From an uncultured Actinomycetes bacterium (lineage in GTDB: Bacteria; Actinomycetota; Acidimicrobiia; Acidimicrobiales; Microtrichaceae), in NCBI GenBank assembly GCA_903953195.1, contig CAJBIS010000053.1, forward strand, positions 1 to 17,205: a stretch of 17,205 nucleotides of DNA, given 5' to 3'. The position numbers and the translations under genes were made by a program. Of the stretch, positions 6,654 to 13,980 are shown piece by piece. Within the stretch, counting starts at the first letter, position 1. Each line of letters starts with the position of its first letter. The notes under the pieces are model-generated. The model saw nothing but the letters and a program-made list of their open reading frames with translations. It was not told where the DNA came from and did not search any database.

Positions 6654-7162
6654 GCAACCTGCTCTTCCTGCTGGTCCCGATCGCAGTGGCGGCCACCGCG
6701 GTGACGATCATGTGGCTCCGCTCGCGGCCCGCCACGTCGCCGACGGCCGGCATCGACCAGTTCAGCGTCCAGATGCGAGCGCTCGCGCCCGAGGACACCG
6801 AGCCGACCGTGGTGGTGAGCGCGGCGGAGCCGACCCGACCCCCGACGGGGCATGCCATCGTCATCGACGACACGACGGACCGGACGGTCGTCGACGACAC
6901 GATGGACCGGGCAGTCATCGACGACACGACCGACCGGACGGTCGTCGAGGACGCAGCTGCGGACGACGTCGCAGGGGACGAGGTCGCCGACGTACCGGAC
7001 GACAGCGCGGACGCCGTTGAGTTGGCAGCACCGGAGGTCTCGGCACCGGAGGTCCTGGCAGCGGAGGCCGCGGCACCTGAGGCGGCGGCTCCTGAGGTTG
7101 CAGCGCCGGAGACCGTGGAAGCGGACGTCGAGCCCGACGGCCCACTGAGTCAGGACGCCTGA
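6650..7162 (+). CDS. Single-pass membrane protein with acidic repeat tail
   Basis: 170-residue protein, family not recognised. The GTG start overlaps the moaE stop by 4 bases. Residues about 4-23 form one membrane helix (LLFLLVPIAVAATAVTIMWL), then a basic turn (RSRP) and a short segment GIDQFSVQMRAL. The rest looks disordered and acidic. It contains a 9-residue repeat of the form V-[IV]-D-D-T-x-D-R-x in three copies plus a partial fourth, then six copies of an A-P-E-x-x pentapeptide, both visible as DNA repeats. With the positive-inside rule the tail would be cytoplasmic. It lies between moaE and mreB and ends 1 bp before the mreB start, so it is probably co-translated with MreB and could tether or modulate it; that is inference. 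The repeats suggest a fast-evolving linker. Confidence 0.72.
   Translation: MSNLLFLLVPIAVAATAVTIMWLRSRPATSPTAGIDQFSVQMRALAPEDTEPTVVVSAAEPTRPPTGHAIVIDDTTDRTVVDDTMDRAVIDDTTDRTVVEDAAADDVAGDEVADVPDDSADAVELAAPEVSAPEVLAAEAAAPEAAAPEVAAPETVEADVEPDGPLSQDA
6860..6940 (+). repeat. Three tandem 27-bp repeats inside the membrane-protein gene
   Basis: Units at 6860-6886, 6887-6913 and 6914-6940, with a partial fourth to 6952, encode V-[IV]-D-D-T-x-D-R-x. The copies differ at a few bases while staying in frame, consistent with expansion of a coding minisatellite. Confidence 0.8.
7028..7117 (+). repeat. Six degenerate 15-bp repeats (A-P-E-x-x pentapeptides)
   Basis: Six successive 15-bp units encode APEVS, APEVL, AAEAA, APEAA, APEVA and APETV. 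They form the C-terminal part of the membrane protein before mreB and probably an extended linker. Confidence 0.7.
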
Positions 7163-7163
7163 C

Positions 7164-8168
7164 GTGGCCCGCGACCTGGCGATCGACCTGGGCACGGCGA
7201 ACACGCTGGTGTACGCCCGTGGTGAGGGCATCGTCCTGAACGAGCCGTCGGTGATCGCGCTGAACAGCCGCACCAACGAGGTGCTCGCGATGGGCCGCGA
7301 GGCCTGGAAGATGATCGGCCGCACACCCAGCTACATCGTGGCGGTCCGGCCGTTGCGTCAGGGAGCCATCACCGACTTCGAGGTCACCCAGGAGATGATC
7401 CGACTCCTGTTGAAGCGGGTCGGGGTGAACCGGTTCAACCGGCCCCGGGTGGTCATCTGTGTGCCCTCCGCCATCACCGCCGTGGAGAAGCGGGCGGTCA
7501 CCGAGGCCGCCCGCAAGGCCGGCGCGGTCGAGGCGCAGCTGATCGAACAGCCGATGGCCGCAGCGATCGGCTCGGGCCTGCCGATCAACGAGCCGGCCGC
7601 CAACATGGTCGTCGACATCGGCGGCGGGACCTCGGAGACCGCGCTGATCTCGCTCGGCGGCGTCGTGGCGCTGCGGGCGGTGCGGGTCGGTTCGTTCGAC
7701 ATCGACGCGGCGATCATCACCTACATCCGCCGCGAGTACGGGATCGCGATCGGTGAGCAGACGGCCGAGGAGATCAAGATCCTGATCGGCTCCGCGCACA
7801 TCACGCCCGACGAGATGCGCGCCGAGGTGCGCGGCCGTGAGCTGATGTCGGGTCTGCCGAAGACCGTGATCCTCTCCGCGTACGAGGTGCGCGAGGCGAT
7901 CGCCGAGCCGGTCAACACGATGGTCGACTCGGTGCTCGCGTGTGTCTCCGAGGCGCCTCCGGAACTGGCGCAGGATCTGATCGAACGTGGCATCCATCTG
8001 GTCGGCGGCGGGTCGCTGCTCAAGGGTCTGGACCTTCGGCTCGCGAAGGAGACCGAGGTGCCGGTGCAACTCGTTCGCCAGCCGCTCGAGTCGGTCGTGC
8101 TCGGTGCCGGTCGCGTCATCGAGTCGTATGAGGAACTCCGTGACATGTTCATGGGGAGCCGTCGCTGA
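7164..8168 (+). CDS. mreB: MreB, actin-like rod-shape protein
   Basis: Bacterial actin homologue of 334 residues, which polymerises on the inner face of the membrane and guides wall synthesis in rod-shaped bacteria. Actin-fold signatures are intact: phosphate-1 DLGTANTLV (8-16), the catalytic-Glu region LIEQPMAAAIG (126-136), phosphate-2 VVDIGGGTSE (149-158) and the adenosine motif LVGGGSLLKG (279-288). Length is close to the usual 335-350. The start is the GTG at 7164, 1 bp after the previous stop, with AGGA at 7152-7155 as ribosome binding site. The N-terminus (MARDLAIDLG) has no added amphipathic helix. mreC, mreD, a class A or B penicillin-binding protein and rodA, the usual companions, are absent here. 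Many actinobacteria lack mreB and grow from the poles, so its presence is informative. An Mbl/MreB paralogue cannot be ruled out. Confidence 0.92.
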   Translation: MARDLAIDLGTANTLVYARGEGIVLNEPSVIALNSRTNEVLAMGREAWKMIGRTPSYIVAVRPLRQGAITDFEVTQEMIRLLLKRVGVNRFNRPRVVICVPSAITAVEKRAVTEAARKAGAVEAQLIEQPMAAAIGSGLPINEPAANMVVDIGGGTSETALISLGGVVALRAVRVGSFDIDAAIITYIRREYGIAIGEQTAEEIKILIGSAHITPDEMRAEVRGRELMSGLPKTVILSAYEVREAIAEPVNTMVDSVLACVSEAPPELAQDLIERGIHLVGGGSLLKGLDLRLAKETEVPVQLVRQPLESVVLGAGRVIESYEELRDMFMGSRR

Positions 8169-8188
8169 ACCGAGCGTGGGCGCGGGGG

Positions 8189-8194
8189 TAGGAT
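8189..8194 (+). promoter_or_regulatory. -10 element (TAGGAT) upstream of the ABC transporter operon
   Basis: TAGGAT lies in the 86-bp gap between mreB and the first transporter gene. A start about 7 nt downstream would give a leader of roughly 54 nt containing the palindrome at 8225-8234 and the ribosome binding site GGAGGG at 8240-8245. This is inferred from hexamer and position only. Confidence 0.4.
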
Positions 8195-8224
8195 GCGGCC
8201 ACTCGTTCGCCCGCCATCCGGCGT

Positions 8225-8234
8225 GTGTCGACAC
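8225..8234. promoter_or_regulatory. 10-bp palindrome in the transporter leader (possible operator)
   Basis: GTGTCGACAC is a perfect 10-bp palindrome between the presumed -10 element and the ribosome binding site of the ABC transporter operon. The position suits a repressor operator. It is short, and GTCGAC is common in this GC-rich sequence, so the case is weak. Confidence 0.25.
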
Positions 8235-8254
8235 GATGTGGAGGGCGTCCCCCA

Positions 8255-9012
8255 GTGTCACTGCTCGAGGTCGACGGCATCGGTGTCCGTTTCGGCGGCG
8301 TGGTTGCGCTCGACGGTCTGTCCTTCTCGATCGCTGACGGTGAGATCTGCGCGCTGATCGGACCGAACGGCGCCGGCAAGACGACGTTGTTCAACGTGAT
8401 CAGTCGGCTGTACGAGCCGAGCGAGGGTGACCTCCGTTACGCCGGTGAGGACCTGCTGCGGCTGCCCGCGCATGCCATCGCCGGTCTGGGGATCGCCCGG
8501 ACGTTCCAGAACCTGGCACTCGTGCCCGGCCTGTCGGTCGTGGAGAACGTGATGATCGGTGCGCACGCGCGGTCCGAGGGTGGGTTCCTCGCGTGCACCC
8601 TCGGGTTCCCGGCGCGACGGACCGAACGGCGGGTGCGCGATGACGCACTCGAACTGCTCGACGGGCTCGGGCTGGCGGCCGTGGCCGACCATTCGGCCGC
8701 GGGCCTGCCCTACGGCACGCTCAAGCGCATCGAACTGGCCCGGGCGCTGGCGGCCCGGCCGCGCCTGTTGATGCTCGATGAACCGGCGAGTGGCCTGACG
8801 CACGGTGAGGTGACCGAGCTCGGCGACACCATCCGTCGCATCCGTGACGACCACGATCTCACGGTGCTGCTCGTGGAACACCACATGGGCATGGTGATGG
8901 GGATCTCGGAGCACGTGGTCGTGATGGAGTTCGGCCGGAAGATCGCCGACGGCGATCCGTCGTCCGTGGCGCAGGATCCGAAGGTCATCCAGGCCTACCT
9001 GGGGACGGGCTC

Positions 9013-9016
<4 letters not shown>
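8255..9016 (+). CDS. livG: LivG-like branched-chain amino-acid ABC transporter ATPase
   Basis: First of two ATPases powering a HAAT-type importer; 253 residues from the chosen GTG. Walker A is GPNGAGKTT (36-44), the Q-loop Gln85 lies in ARTFQNLALVPGLSVVEN, the signature is the LivG-type variant LPYGTLKR (151-158) in place of LSGGQ, Walker B is LLMLDEP (171-177), and the switch His209 lies in LLVEHHMGMVMG. The frame is open 10 codons further upstream, but the GTG at 8255 is preferred because GGAGGG lies 9 nt before it and the protein then begins VSLLEVDGIGVRFGG, the normal family N-terminus. The stop overlaps livF (GTGA). Length is normal for LivG. The substrate is probably an amino acid but cannot be read from the ATPase. 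Confidence 0.92.
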
Positions 9017-9716
<700 letters not shown>

Positions 9717-9720
<4 letters not shown>

Positions 9721-10613
9721 CGGTGGCGCTCTTCGTGCAACGGGTGTTCGACGGTCTCCAGGCCGGCGCGATCTACGCGATCCTCGCGCTGGCGATCGTC
9801 GTGATCTTCCGGGCCTCCGGTCTGTTGAACTTCGCGCAGGGCGAACTGGCGATGTTCACCACGTTCATCGCCTGGGCGCTCCTCGACTCGGGCCTGCCCT
9901 GGTGGGCGGCGACGATCCTCGCGACGGTGATCGGGTTCGGGTTGGGCGCGATCCTCTACCGGCTGCTGATCGTCCGACTCGGCGGCGCGGCGGCGAATCC
10001 GCTGGCGATCGTCATCGTCACCATCGGCTTGTTCCTGATGCTCAACGACGGCGCCGGGATCATCTGGGGGTCGAACCCGGCCAAGGTGCCCCGGCTCTTC
10101 GGTGACGGCCGGGTCGAACTGCTCGGCGCCGGCATCTCGGTCCAGGTGCTCGGCCTGCTCGGCGTGCTCGCCGTGCTGGTCATCGGCTTCGGCCTGCTGT
10201 TCCAGCGGACCAAGCTCGGCCTCGCGTTGCGAGCGGTCACGTCGAATCCGGAGTCGGCGGCGCTGGCCGGCATCAAGGTGGTGACGACGCTGATGATCGG
10301 ATGGGGGCTGGCCGCGGCGATCGGCTCGCTCGCCGGCACGTTCACCGCGTCGCAGAACCTGAGTGTCGACACGAACATGATGCAGATCACGCTGATCTAC
10401 GCGTTCGCCGCGGCGACCCTCGGTGGGTTCGACAGTCCGCTCGGCGCCGTGATCGGTGGCCTCGTCATCGGGCTCGTCTCGGAGCTGGTCGTCGGGTACG
10501 TCTCGATCATCGGTCCCGACCTGCGTCTGCTGCCCGGCTTCGTGCTCGTGCTCGCGGTGCTGCTCGTGCGTCCGCAGGGGCTGTTCGGTTCGGCGAAGGT
10601 GGCCCGGGCGTGA
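9717..10613 (+). CDS. livH: LivH-like ABC transporter permease
   Basis: Membrane permease of the importer, 298 residues, with about eight hydrophobic segments. The family hallmark GLLNFAQGELAMF (35-47) is present. The ATPase-coupling loop TKLGLALRAVTSNPESAALAGI (165-186) corresponds to the EAA-like loop of LivH proteins. The C-terminus ends with the characteristic VLLVRPQGLFG (281-291). The GTG at 9717 overlaps the livF stop; GTG-ACG-GTG leaves a second in-frame GTG two codons later as an alternative start. It pairs with the LivM-like permease encoded next, with which it overlaps by 4 bases. Confidence 0.92.
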
Positions 10614-11695
10614 ACACGCGCGTGCGCTGGGCGCTGTTCGTCGCGGTGCTGGTCGTCGCGGCCGTGATTCCCCAGATCGCCGCGACCGGCACCGTCAACC
10701 GGATGAGCGAGATCCTGTGGGTGGCGGTCGCCGCGCTCGGGTTGTCGCTGCTCACCGGGTTCAACGGCCAGATCTCGCTCGGTCACGGCGCCTTCCTGGG
10801 TCTCGGCGCCTACACCACGATGATCCTGACGGTGGACTACGGCGTCCCGTTCGCCGCTGCCGGGCTCGTCGCCGTGGCGCTCGCCTTCGTCGTCGGTGTG
10901 GCGGTCGGCCTGCCCGCGTTGCGGATCACCGGCGTGTACCTGGCGCTGGTGACGTTGGGTCTCGCCACGTTGTTCCCGCAGATCGTCGTGCGGTTCGGCA
11001 CGATCACCGGCGGTTCGGTCGGCCGCCAGTTGCTGCCGCGGCCCGGGTACGGCGACTCGGAACTGCTCGACCGCATCGGCCAGCGGAAGTTCCTCGGCCA
11101 GGCCGGGTTCCGGGCGCCGGCGTGGACCGGCCTCGCCGACGACCAGTGGCGCTTCTACGTGTTCCTGGTGATCGCCGTGGTGGCCTTCCTGCTGGTCCGG
11201 AATCTCACGCGTTCCCGTGTCGGCCGCGGCCTGGTGGCCATCCGCGACAACGAGACGGCGGCCGAGGTCGCCGGCGTCCGAGTCGATCGGTACAAGGTCG
11301 TGACGTTCGGTCTGTCGGCGTCGTTGGCGGCCGTCGGCGGCTGGATGTTCGCGGTGCTCAACAATCAGGTGTCGCCGACGTCGTTCACCATCGCGCTGTC
11401 CATCACGCTGCTCGTCGCCGCGGTGCTCGGTGGCGCGGCCAGCATCGTGGGTCCGCTGCTGGGCGCTGCGATCGTGGTGTCGATCCGCGAGGCGGTCCCG
11501 GCCGACTCGCAGCGCTTCTCGCAGGTGGCGTTCGGCGCGGTGCTGATCATCGTGATGCTCGTCGCCCCGGGCGGCGTGGTCGGCCTCTACCGAACGATCG
11601 AGGCCCGACTGCGGCGTCGCGGCGCCGGGGGCGCGTCGAACGACGCGGCCACATCGACGTCAACCCGACCGGACGTACCGGGTGTGTCGCGCTGA
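10610..11695 (+). CDS. livM: LivM-like ABC transporter permease
   Basis: Second permease subunit, 361 residues from the GTG at 10610, which overlaps the livH stop. The frame continues open more than 300 bp upstream into livH, but that extension is Arg/His-rich and rejected. LivM landmarks: LLTGFNGQISLGHGAFLGLGAY (48-68), VYLALVTLGLATLFPQ (109-124), the coupling loop GRGLVAIRDNETAAEVAGV (206-223) with YKVVTFGLSA, and LGGAASIVGPLLGA (273-286). About 9-10 membrane segments. A non-conserved polar loop at about 130-180 and a Ser/Thr-rich C-terminal tail (about 335-361) are the only unusual parts. The 71-bp gap after the stop separates it from the binding-protein gene. Confidence 0.92.
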   Translation: MNTRVRWALFVAVLVVAAVIPQIAATGTVNRMSEILWVAVAALGLSLLTGFNGQISLGHGAFLGLGAYTTMILTVDYGVPFAAAGLVAVALAFVVGVAVGLPALRITGVYLALVTLGLATLFPQIVVRFGTITGGSVGRQLLPRPGYGDSELLDRIGQRKFLGQAGFRAPAWTGLADDQWRFYVFLVIAVVAFLLVRNLTRSRVGRGLVAIRDNETAAEVAGVRVDRYKVVTFGLSASLAAVGGWMFAVLNNQVSPTSFTIALSITLLVAAVLGGAASIVGPLLGAAIVVSIREAVPADSQRFSQVAFGAVLIIVMLVAPGGVVGLYRTIEARLRRRGAGGASNDAATSTSTRPDVPGVSR

Positions 11696-11733
11696 GCGTG
11701 ACACCGTCCCCGCGTTCGGTGGGGGAGATGGTG

Positions 11734-11739
11734 TAGCAA
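11734..11739 (+). promoter_or_regulatory. Possible -10 element (TAGCAA) for the binding-protein gene
   Basis: In the 71-bp gap after livM, TAGCAA would give a leader of about 20 nt carrying the strong ribosome binding site AGGAGG (11755-11760), 6 nt before the ATG at 11767. An extra promoter would raise binding-protein output above the permease, as is common for ABC importers. The hexamer departs from TANNNT at its last base. Confidence 0.3.
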
Positions 11740-11766
11740 GTTCACTCGAACAACAGGAGGCATGAC

Positions 11767-13104
11767 ATGCGGAAGATGACGACGGGCTGGCGCCTGGGCG
11801 CCGTGGTGCTCGCGGTGGGGTTGATCGCCGCCGCGTGCGGCGGCCGAGACGAATCCGGGACGTCCGGTGGGGACGGTGCGTCGACGACGGCGCCGGCCGA
11901 GCAGGTGCTCGCCGACCCGGCGGACTGCACCAACTACAAGGGCACGACCGGTGCCGACGGTGCCACGATCAAGATCGGTGGCTCGCTGCCGCAGTCGGGT
12001 CTGTTCAAGGTGTTCGACAAGGTGCGCGTCGGCATGAACGCCTACTTCGACTTCGCCAACGCCGGTGGCGGGGTGCAGGGCAAGCAGCTCGAGCTGACCT
12101 CGCTCGATGATGCGTACCTGCCGGAGCGCACCCGTGCGAACGCCGAGACGCTCACGGCGACCGACGGCGTCTTCGCGCTGCTCGGCGTGGTCGGTACCGA
12201 GAACAACAAGTCGGTGCAGCAGTACTTCAGTGAGACCGGCCAGTGCGTGCCGAACCTGGCCGTCGCGTCGGGCTTCCCCGGTTTCGGTGACCCCGCCAAG
12301 GATCCGTGGATCATCAACGGCCTGCCCAACTACGGACTCGAGTCGGTGGCGTTCGCGGACTACCTGAAGCAGAACAAGCCGCAGGCCAAGGTGGCGATCC
12401 TCTCGCAGAACGACTCGTTCGGTGAGTCGTACGTGACGTCGTTCAAGTCGGCGATCGAGGGGACGGGCATCACCGTCGCCGCGGAGCAGACGTTCGATCC
12501 CCGTGCCGAGAGCAACCCGCAGGGCCAGGTCACGACGCTCGCCGGCTCCGGGGCGGACGCCCTGTTGCTCGGCGTCACGTCGGTGCCGTGTCCGAACGCG
12601 TTGAAGTCCGTCAAGGACTCGGGCTGGAACCCGCTCACGTACGTGACGCTCACCTGCTCGTCGAAGGTGCTCATGGATGTCGCCGGCGATGCCGCCGAGG
12701 GCACGATCAGCACCCGGGCCACCTACGACCCGTCCGATCCCGACAGCGCCAGCCAGCCGAGCGTCCAGGAGTTCAAGACCGAGGGCGCCAAGTACGGGCT
12801 CACCCCCGAGGACCTCAACGACCTGAACGTCGCGACGGGCTGGAACTTCGGTGCCTACCTGACGCAGCTGCTGAAGGCCTCGCCGGAGCTCGAGCGCTCC
12901 AAGGTGATGAACACGGCCTGGTTCCAGGACGGCGTGAAGTTCGGCATGAACCTCGACGGCATCACGTGGTCGACGAACGGCGCCGAGGACCCGTACGGCT
13001 ACCAGCAGCTGCAGTTCGTCACCCGGACCGGTGGCAAGTGGGTGCCGCAGGGTGAGATCACCGACTACGGCAGCCAGCTCCAGCAGCAGGAAGCCGGCGG
13101 CTGA
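11767..13104 (+). CDS. Lipoprotein substrate-binding protein of the branched-chain amino-acid ABC transporter
   Basis: 445-residue periplasmic-binding-protein-type receptor (Peripla_BP_6/LivK class). The N-terminus has two basic residues, a hydrophobic run and a lipobox-like GLIAAAC ending at Cys24, followed by a Gly/Ser/Asp linker, so it should be lipid-anchored outside the membrane. The mature part has the family pattern IKIGGSLPQSGLF (68-80), a purpose-typical GGVQGKQLEL (101-110), FALLGVVGTENNK (136-148) and KVAILSQNDSFGESY (208-222), the hinge-side strands of a type I binding fold. The ATG at 11767 is set by AGGAGG 6 nt upstream; the nearby ATG at 11762 is in another frame and stops at once. 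LivK-type proteins bind Leu/Ile/Val, other amino acids, amides or urea, and I cannot tell which. The gene ends the transporter unit before a set of hairpins. Confidence 0.9.
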   Translation: MRKMTTGWRLGAVVLAVGLIAAACGGRDESGTSGGDGASTTAPAEQVLADPADCTNYKGTTGADGATIKIGGSLPQSGLFKVFDKVRVGMNAYFDFANAGGGVQGKQLELTSLDDAYLPERTRANAETLTATDGVFALLGVVGTENNKSVQQYFSETGQCVPNLAVASGFPGFGDPAKDPWIINGLPNYGLESVAFADYLKQNKPQAKVAILSQNDSFGESYVTSFKSAIEGTGITVAAEQTFDPRAESNPQGQVTTLAGSGADALLLGVTSVPCPNALKSVKDSGWNPLTYVTLTCSSKVLMDVAGDAAEGTISTRATYDPSDPDSASQPSVQEFKTEGAKYGLTPEDLNDLNVATGWNFGAYLTQLLKASPELERSKVMNTAWFQDGVKFGMNLDGITWSTNGAEDPYGYQQLQFVTRTGGKWVPQGEITDYGSQLQQQEAGG

Positions 13105-13124
13105 CGCCGTCGCGCTGAGATCCT

Positions 13125-13152
13125 GAACCCGACGCCTCGGCGTCGCCGGTTC
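13125..13152 (+). terminator. Bulged hairpin just after the binding-protein gene
   Basis: Left arm 13125-13135 pairs with right arm 13140-13152 (5 bp plus 6 bp, CTCG loop at 13136-13139, 2-nt bulge at 13146-13147). It begins 20 bp after the stop at 13104 and directly precedes the stronger hairpin at 13156. It may be part of a tandem terminator or protect the mRNA 3' end. Confidence 0.4.
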
Positions 13153-13155
13153 GCA

Positions 13156-13187
13156 CACGGCCCCGCGTCGCCCGGCGCGGGGCCGTG
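13156..13187 (+). terminator. Strong GC-rich terminator hairpin
   Basis: CACGGCCCCGCG (13156-13167) is perfectly complementary to 13176-13187, giving a 12-bp stem with an 8-nt loop. It lies between the end of the transporter operon and the convergent HEAT-repeat gene. The downstream CTCGTTC has few T residues, so it resembles actinobacterial terminators lacking a U-run. It may act on both strands. Confidence 0.7.
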
Positions 13188-13195
13188 CTCGTTCC

Positions 13196-13222
13196 CGGGT
13201 CGTGACCGTGCGCCGCGACCCG
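13196..13222 (-). terminator. Hairpin behind the HEAT-repeat gene
   Basis: CGGGTCG (13196-13202) and CGACCCG (13216-13222) form a 7-bp stem with a 13-nt loop, 6 bp beyond the stop of the minus-strand HEAT-repeat gene. It may terminate that gene, together with the neighbouring 13156-13187 stem read on the minus strand. Confidence 0.4.
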
Positions 13223-13227
13223 GTGCC

Positions 13228-13941
13228 TCACCCGGGATGATCGGACGTGTCGCCCTCGAGGGGGTCCTCGGCTGTGCCTTCGGCGGTCCCCTCGGCCAGG
13301 AGGTCCTCGGCGATCTGGCGGACCTGCAGGTCGCGGTCCTCGAGCAGTGCCGTCACCAACGTGTCGATGCGCTCGTCGTCGAACGCCGCGCTGGCGATCA
13401 CGGCGCGTCGTCGGACGGTCGCCCGGTCGGTGGCGGCGCGCAGGACCGCGGCGACGGCATCGTCGTGCAACCCGAGTCGGTCGATCACTCCGAGCCCTCC
13501 GAGCGATCCGATCGCGGCGATCGCCGCCTCACGGACGAGTGAGTCATCGTGCCGTGCGGACAACTCGAGGAGCCTCCGGACCACGGGTTCGGTGGCATCA
13601 CCGCGTTCGCCGCAGGCGAAGGCGGCGGTCTCGACCACGCCGGCGTCCGGGTCGTCGAGTGTCTCGCCGAGTTCGTTCAGCGCGACGTCGCACGTCGCCG
13701 CCACCAGGACGGCGCGTCGGCGGACGAGCGGGGCGTCGTCCCGCAGCGCGGCCACGAGCAACGCTCCGTCGACGATTCCGATGCGGTGCGCGGCGCCGAG
13801 CGCGGCCGCCCGGACCTCGGGCGCAGGATCATCGAGCGCCTCGAGCACGGTCTCCGCGTCACCGAGGTGGCCGGCGAGCACGACGTTTCCCCGGCGTTCG
13901 GTCGATGTTCGCTCGACATTGGCCCCGGACCCCCTCGACAC
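13228..13941 (-). CDS. HEAT-repeat protein
   Basis: About 237 residues of helical HEAT/PBS-lyase-type repeats. Repeat units are seen as VLEALDDPAPEVRAAALGAAHRIG, LVAALRDDAPLVRRRAVLVAAT, LGETLDDPDAGVVETAAFACGERG, LVREAAIAAIGSLGG and LVTALLEDRDLQVRQIAEDLL, with the D-x-x-x-x-V-R-x-x-A core. Such repeats form a curved scaffold for protein binding; no catalytic motif is present. The C-terminus is a short acidic tail with EGTAEGTAED. The start is uncertain. I chose the GTG at 13941 because a basic lead-in (ERRGNVVLAGHLGD) fits before the first repeat; a GTG at 13881 would drop it, and the frame stays open to 13989, into the divergent gene. Cellular role unknown. Confidence 0.75.
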   Translation of the reverse strand: MSRGSGANVERTSTERRGNVVLAGHLGDAETVLEALDDPAPEVRAAALGAAHRIGIVDGALLVAALRDDAPLVRRRAVLVAATCDVALNELGETLDDPDAGVVETAAFACGERGDATEPVVRRLLELSARHDDSLVREAAIAAIGSLGGLGVIDRLGLHDDAVAAVLRAATDRATVRRRAVIASAAFDDERIDTLVTALLEDRDLQVRQIAEDLLAEGTAEGTAEDPLEGDTSDHPG

Positions 13942-13944
13942 CCC

Positions 13945-13950
13945 TACACT
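13945..13950 (+). promoter_or_regulatory. -10 element (TACACT) for the Ala-Pro-Gln-tailed protein gene
   Basis: TACACT lies 31 nt before the AUG-equivalent GTG at 13981. A start near 13957 gives a leader of about 24 nt containing AGGAGG (13970-13975), 5 nt before the GTG. On the other strand the presumed start of the HEAT gene is only a few bases away, so the two promoters overlap. Confidence 0.5.
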
Positions 13951-13980
13951 GTGCCCGATCTGATCAGGTAGGAGGACCTC

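Noticed and set aside
6915..8261. A 448-codon minus-strand frame across mreB
   Set aside because: It is the antisense shadow of MreB, low complexity at one end (the Arg-Pro complement of the A-P-E repeats), with no promoter or ribosome binding site.
10301..10609. Upstream extension of the livM frame into livH
   Set aside because: The added residues are a frameshadow of livH. LivM homologues begin close to the GTG at 10610.
11587..13158. A 523-codon open frame on the minus strand across the binding-protein gene
   Set aside because: It is antisense to a clear lipoprotein gene with ribosome binding site and signal peptide. Its product is Arg/His/Val-rich without motifs, a usual artefact of G/C-ending codons on the other strand.
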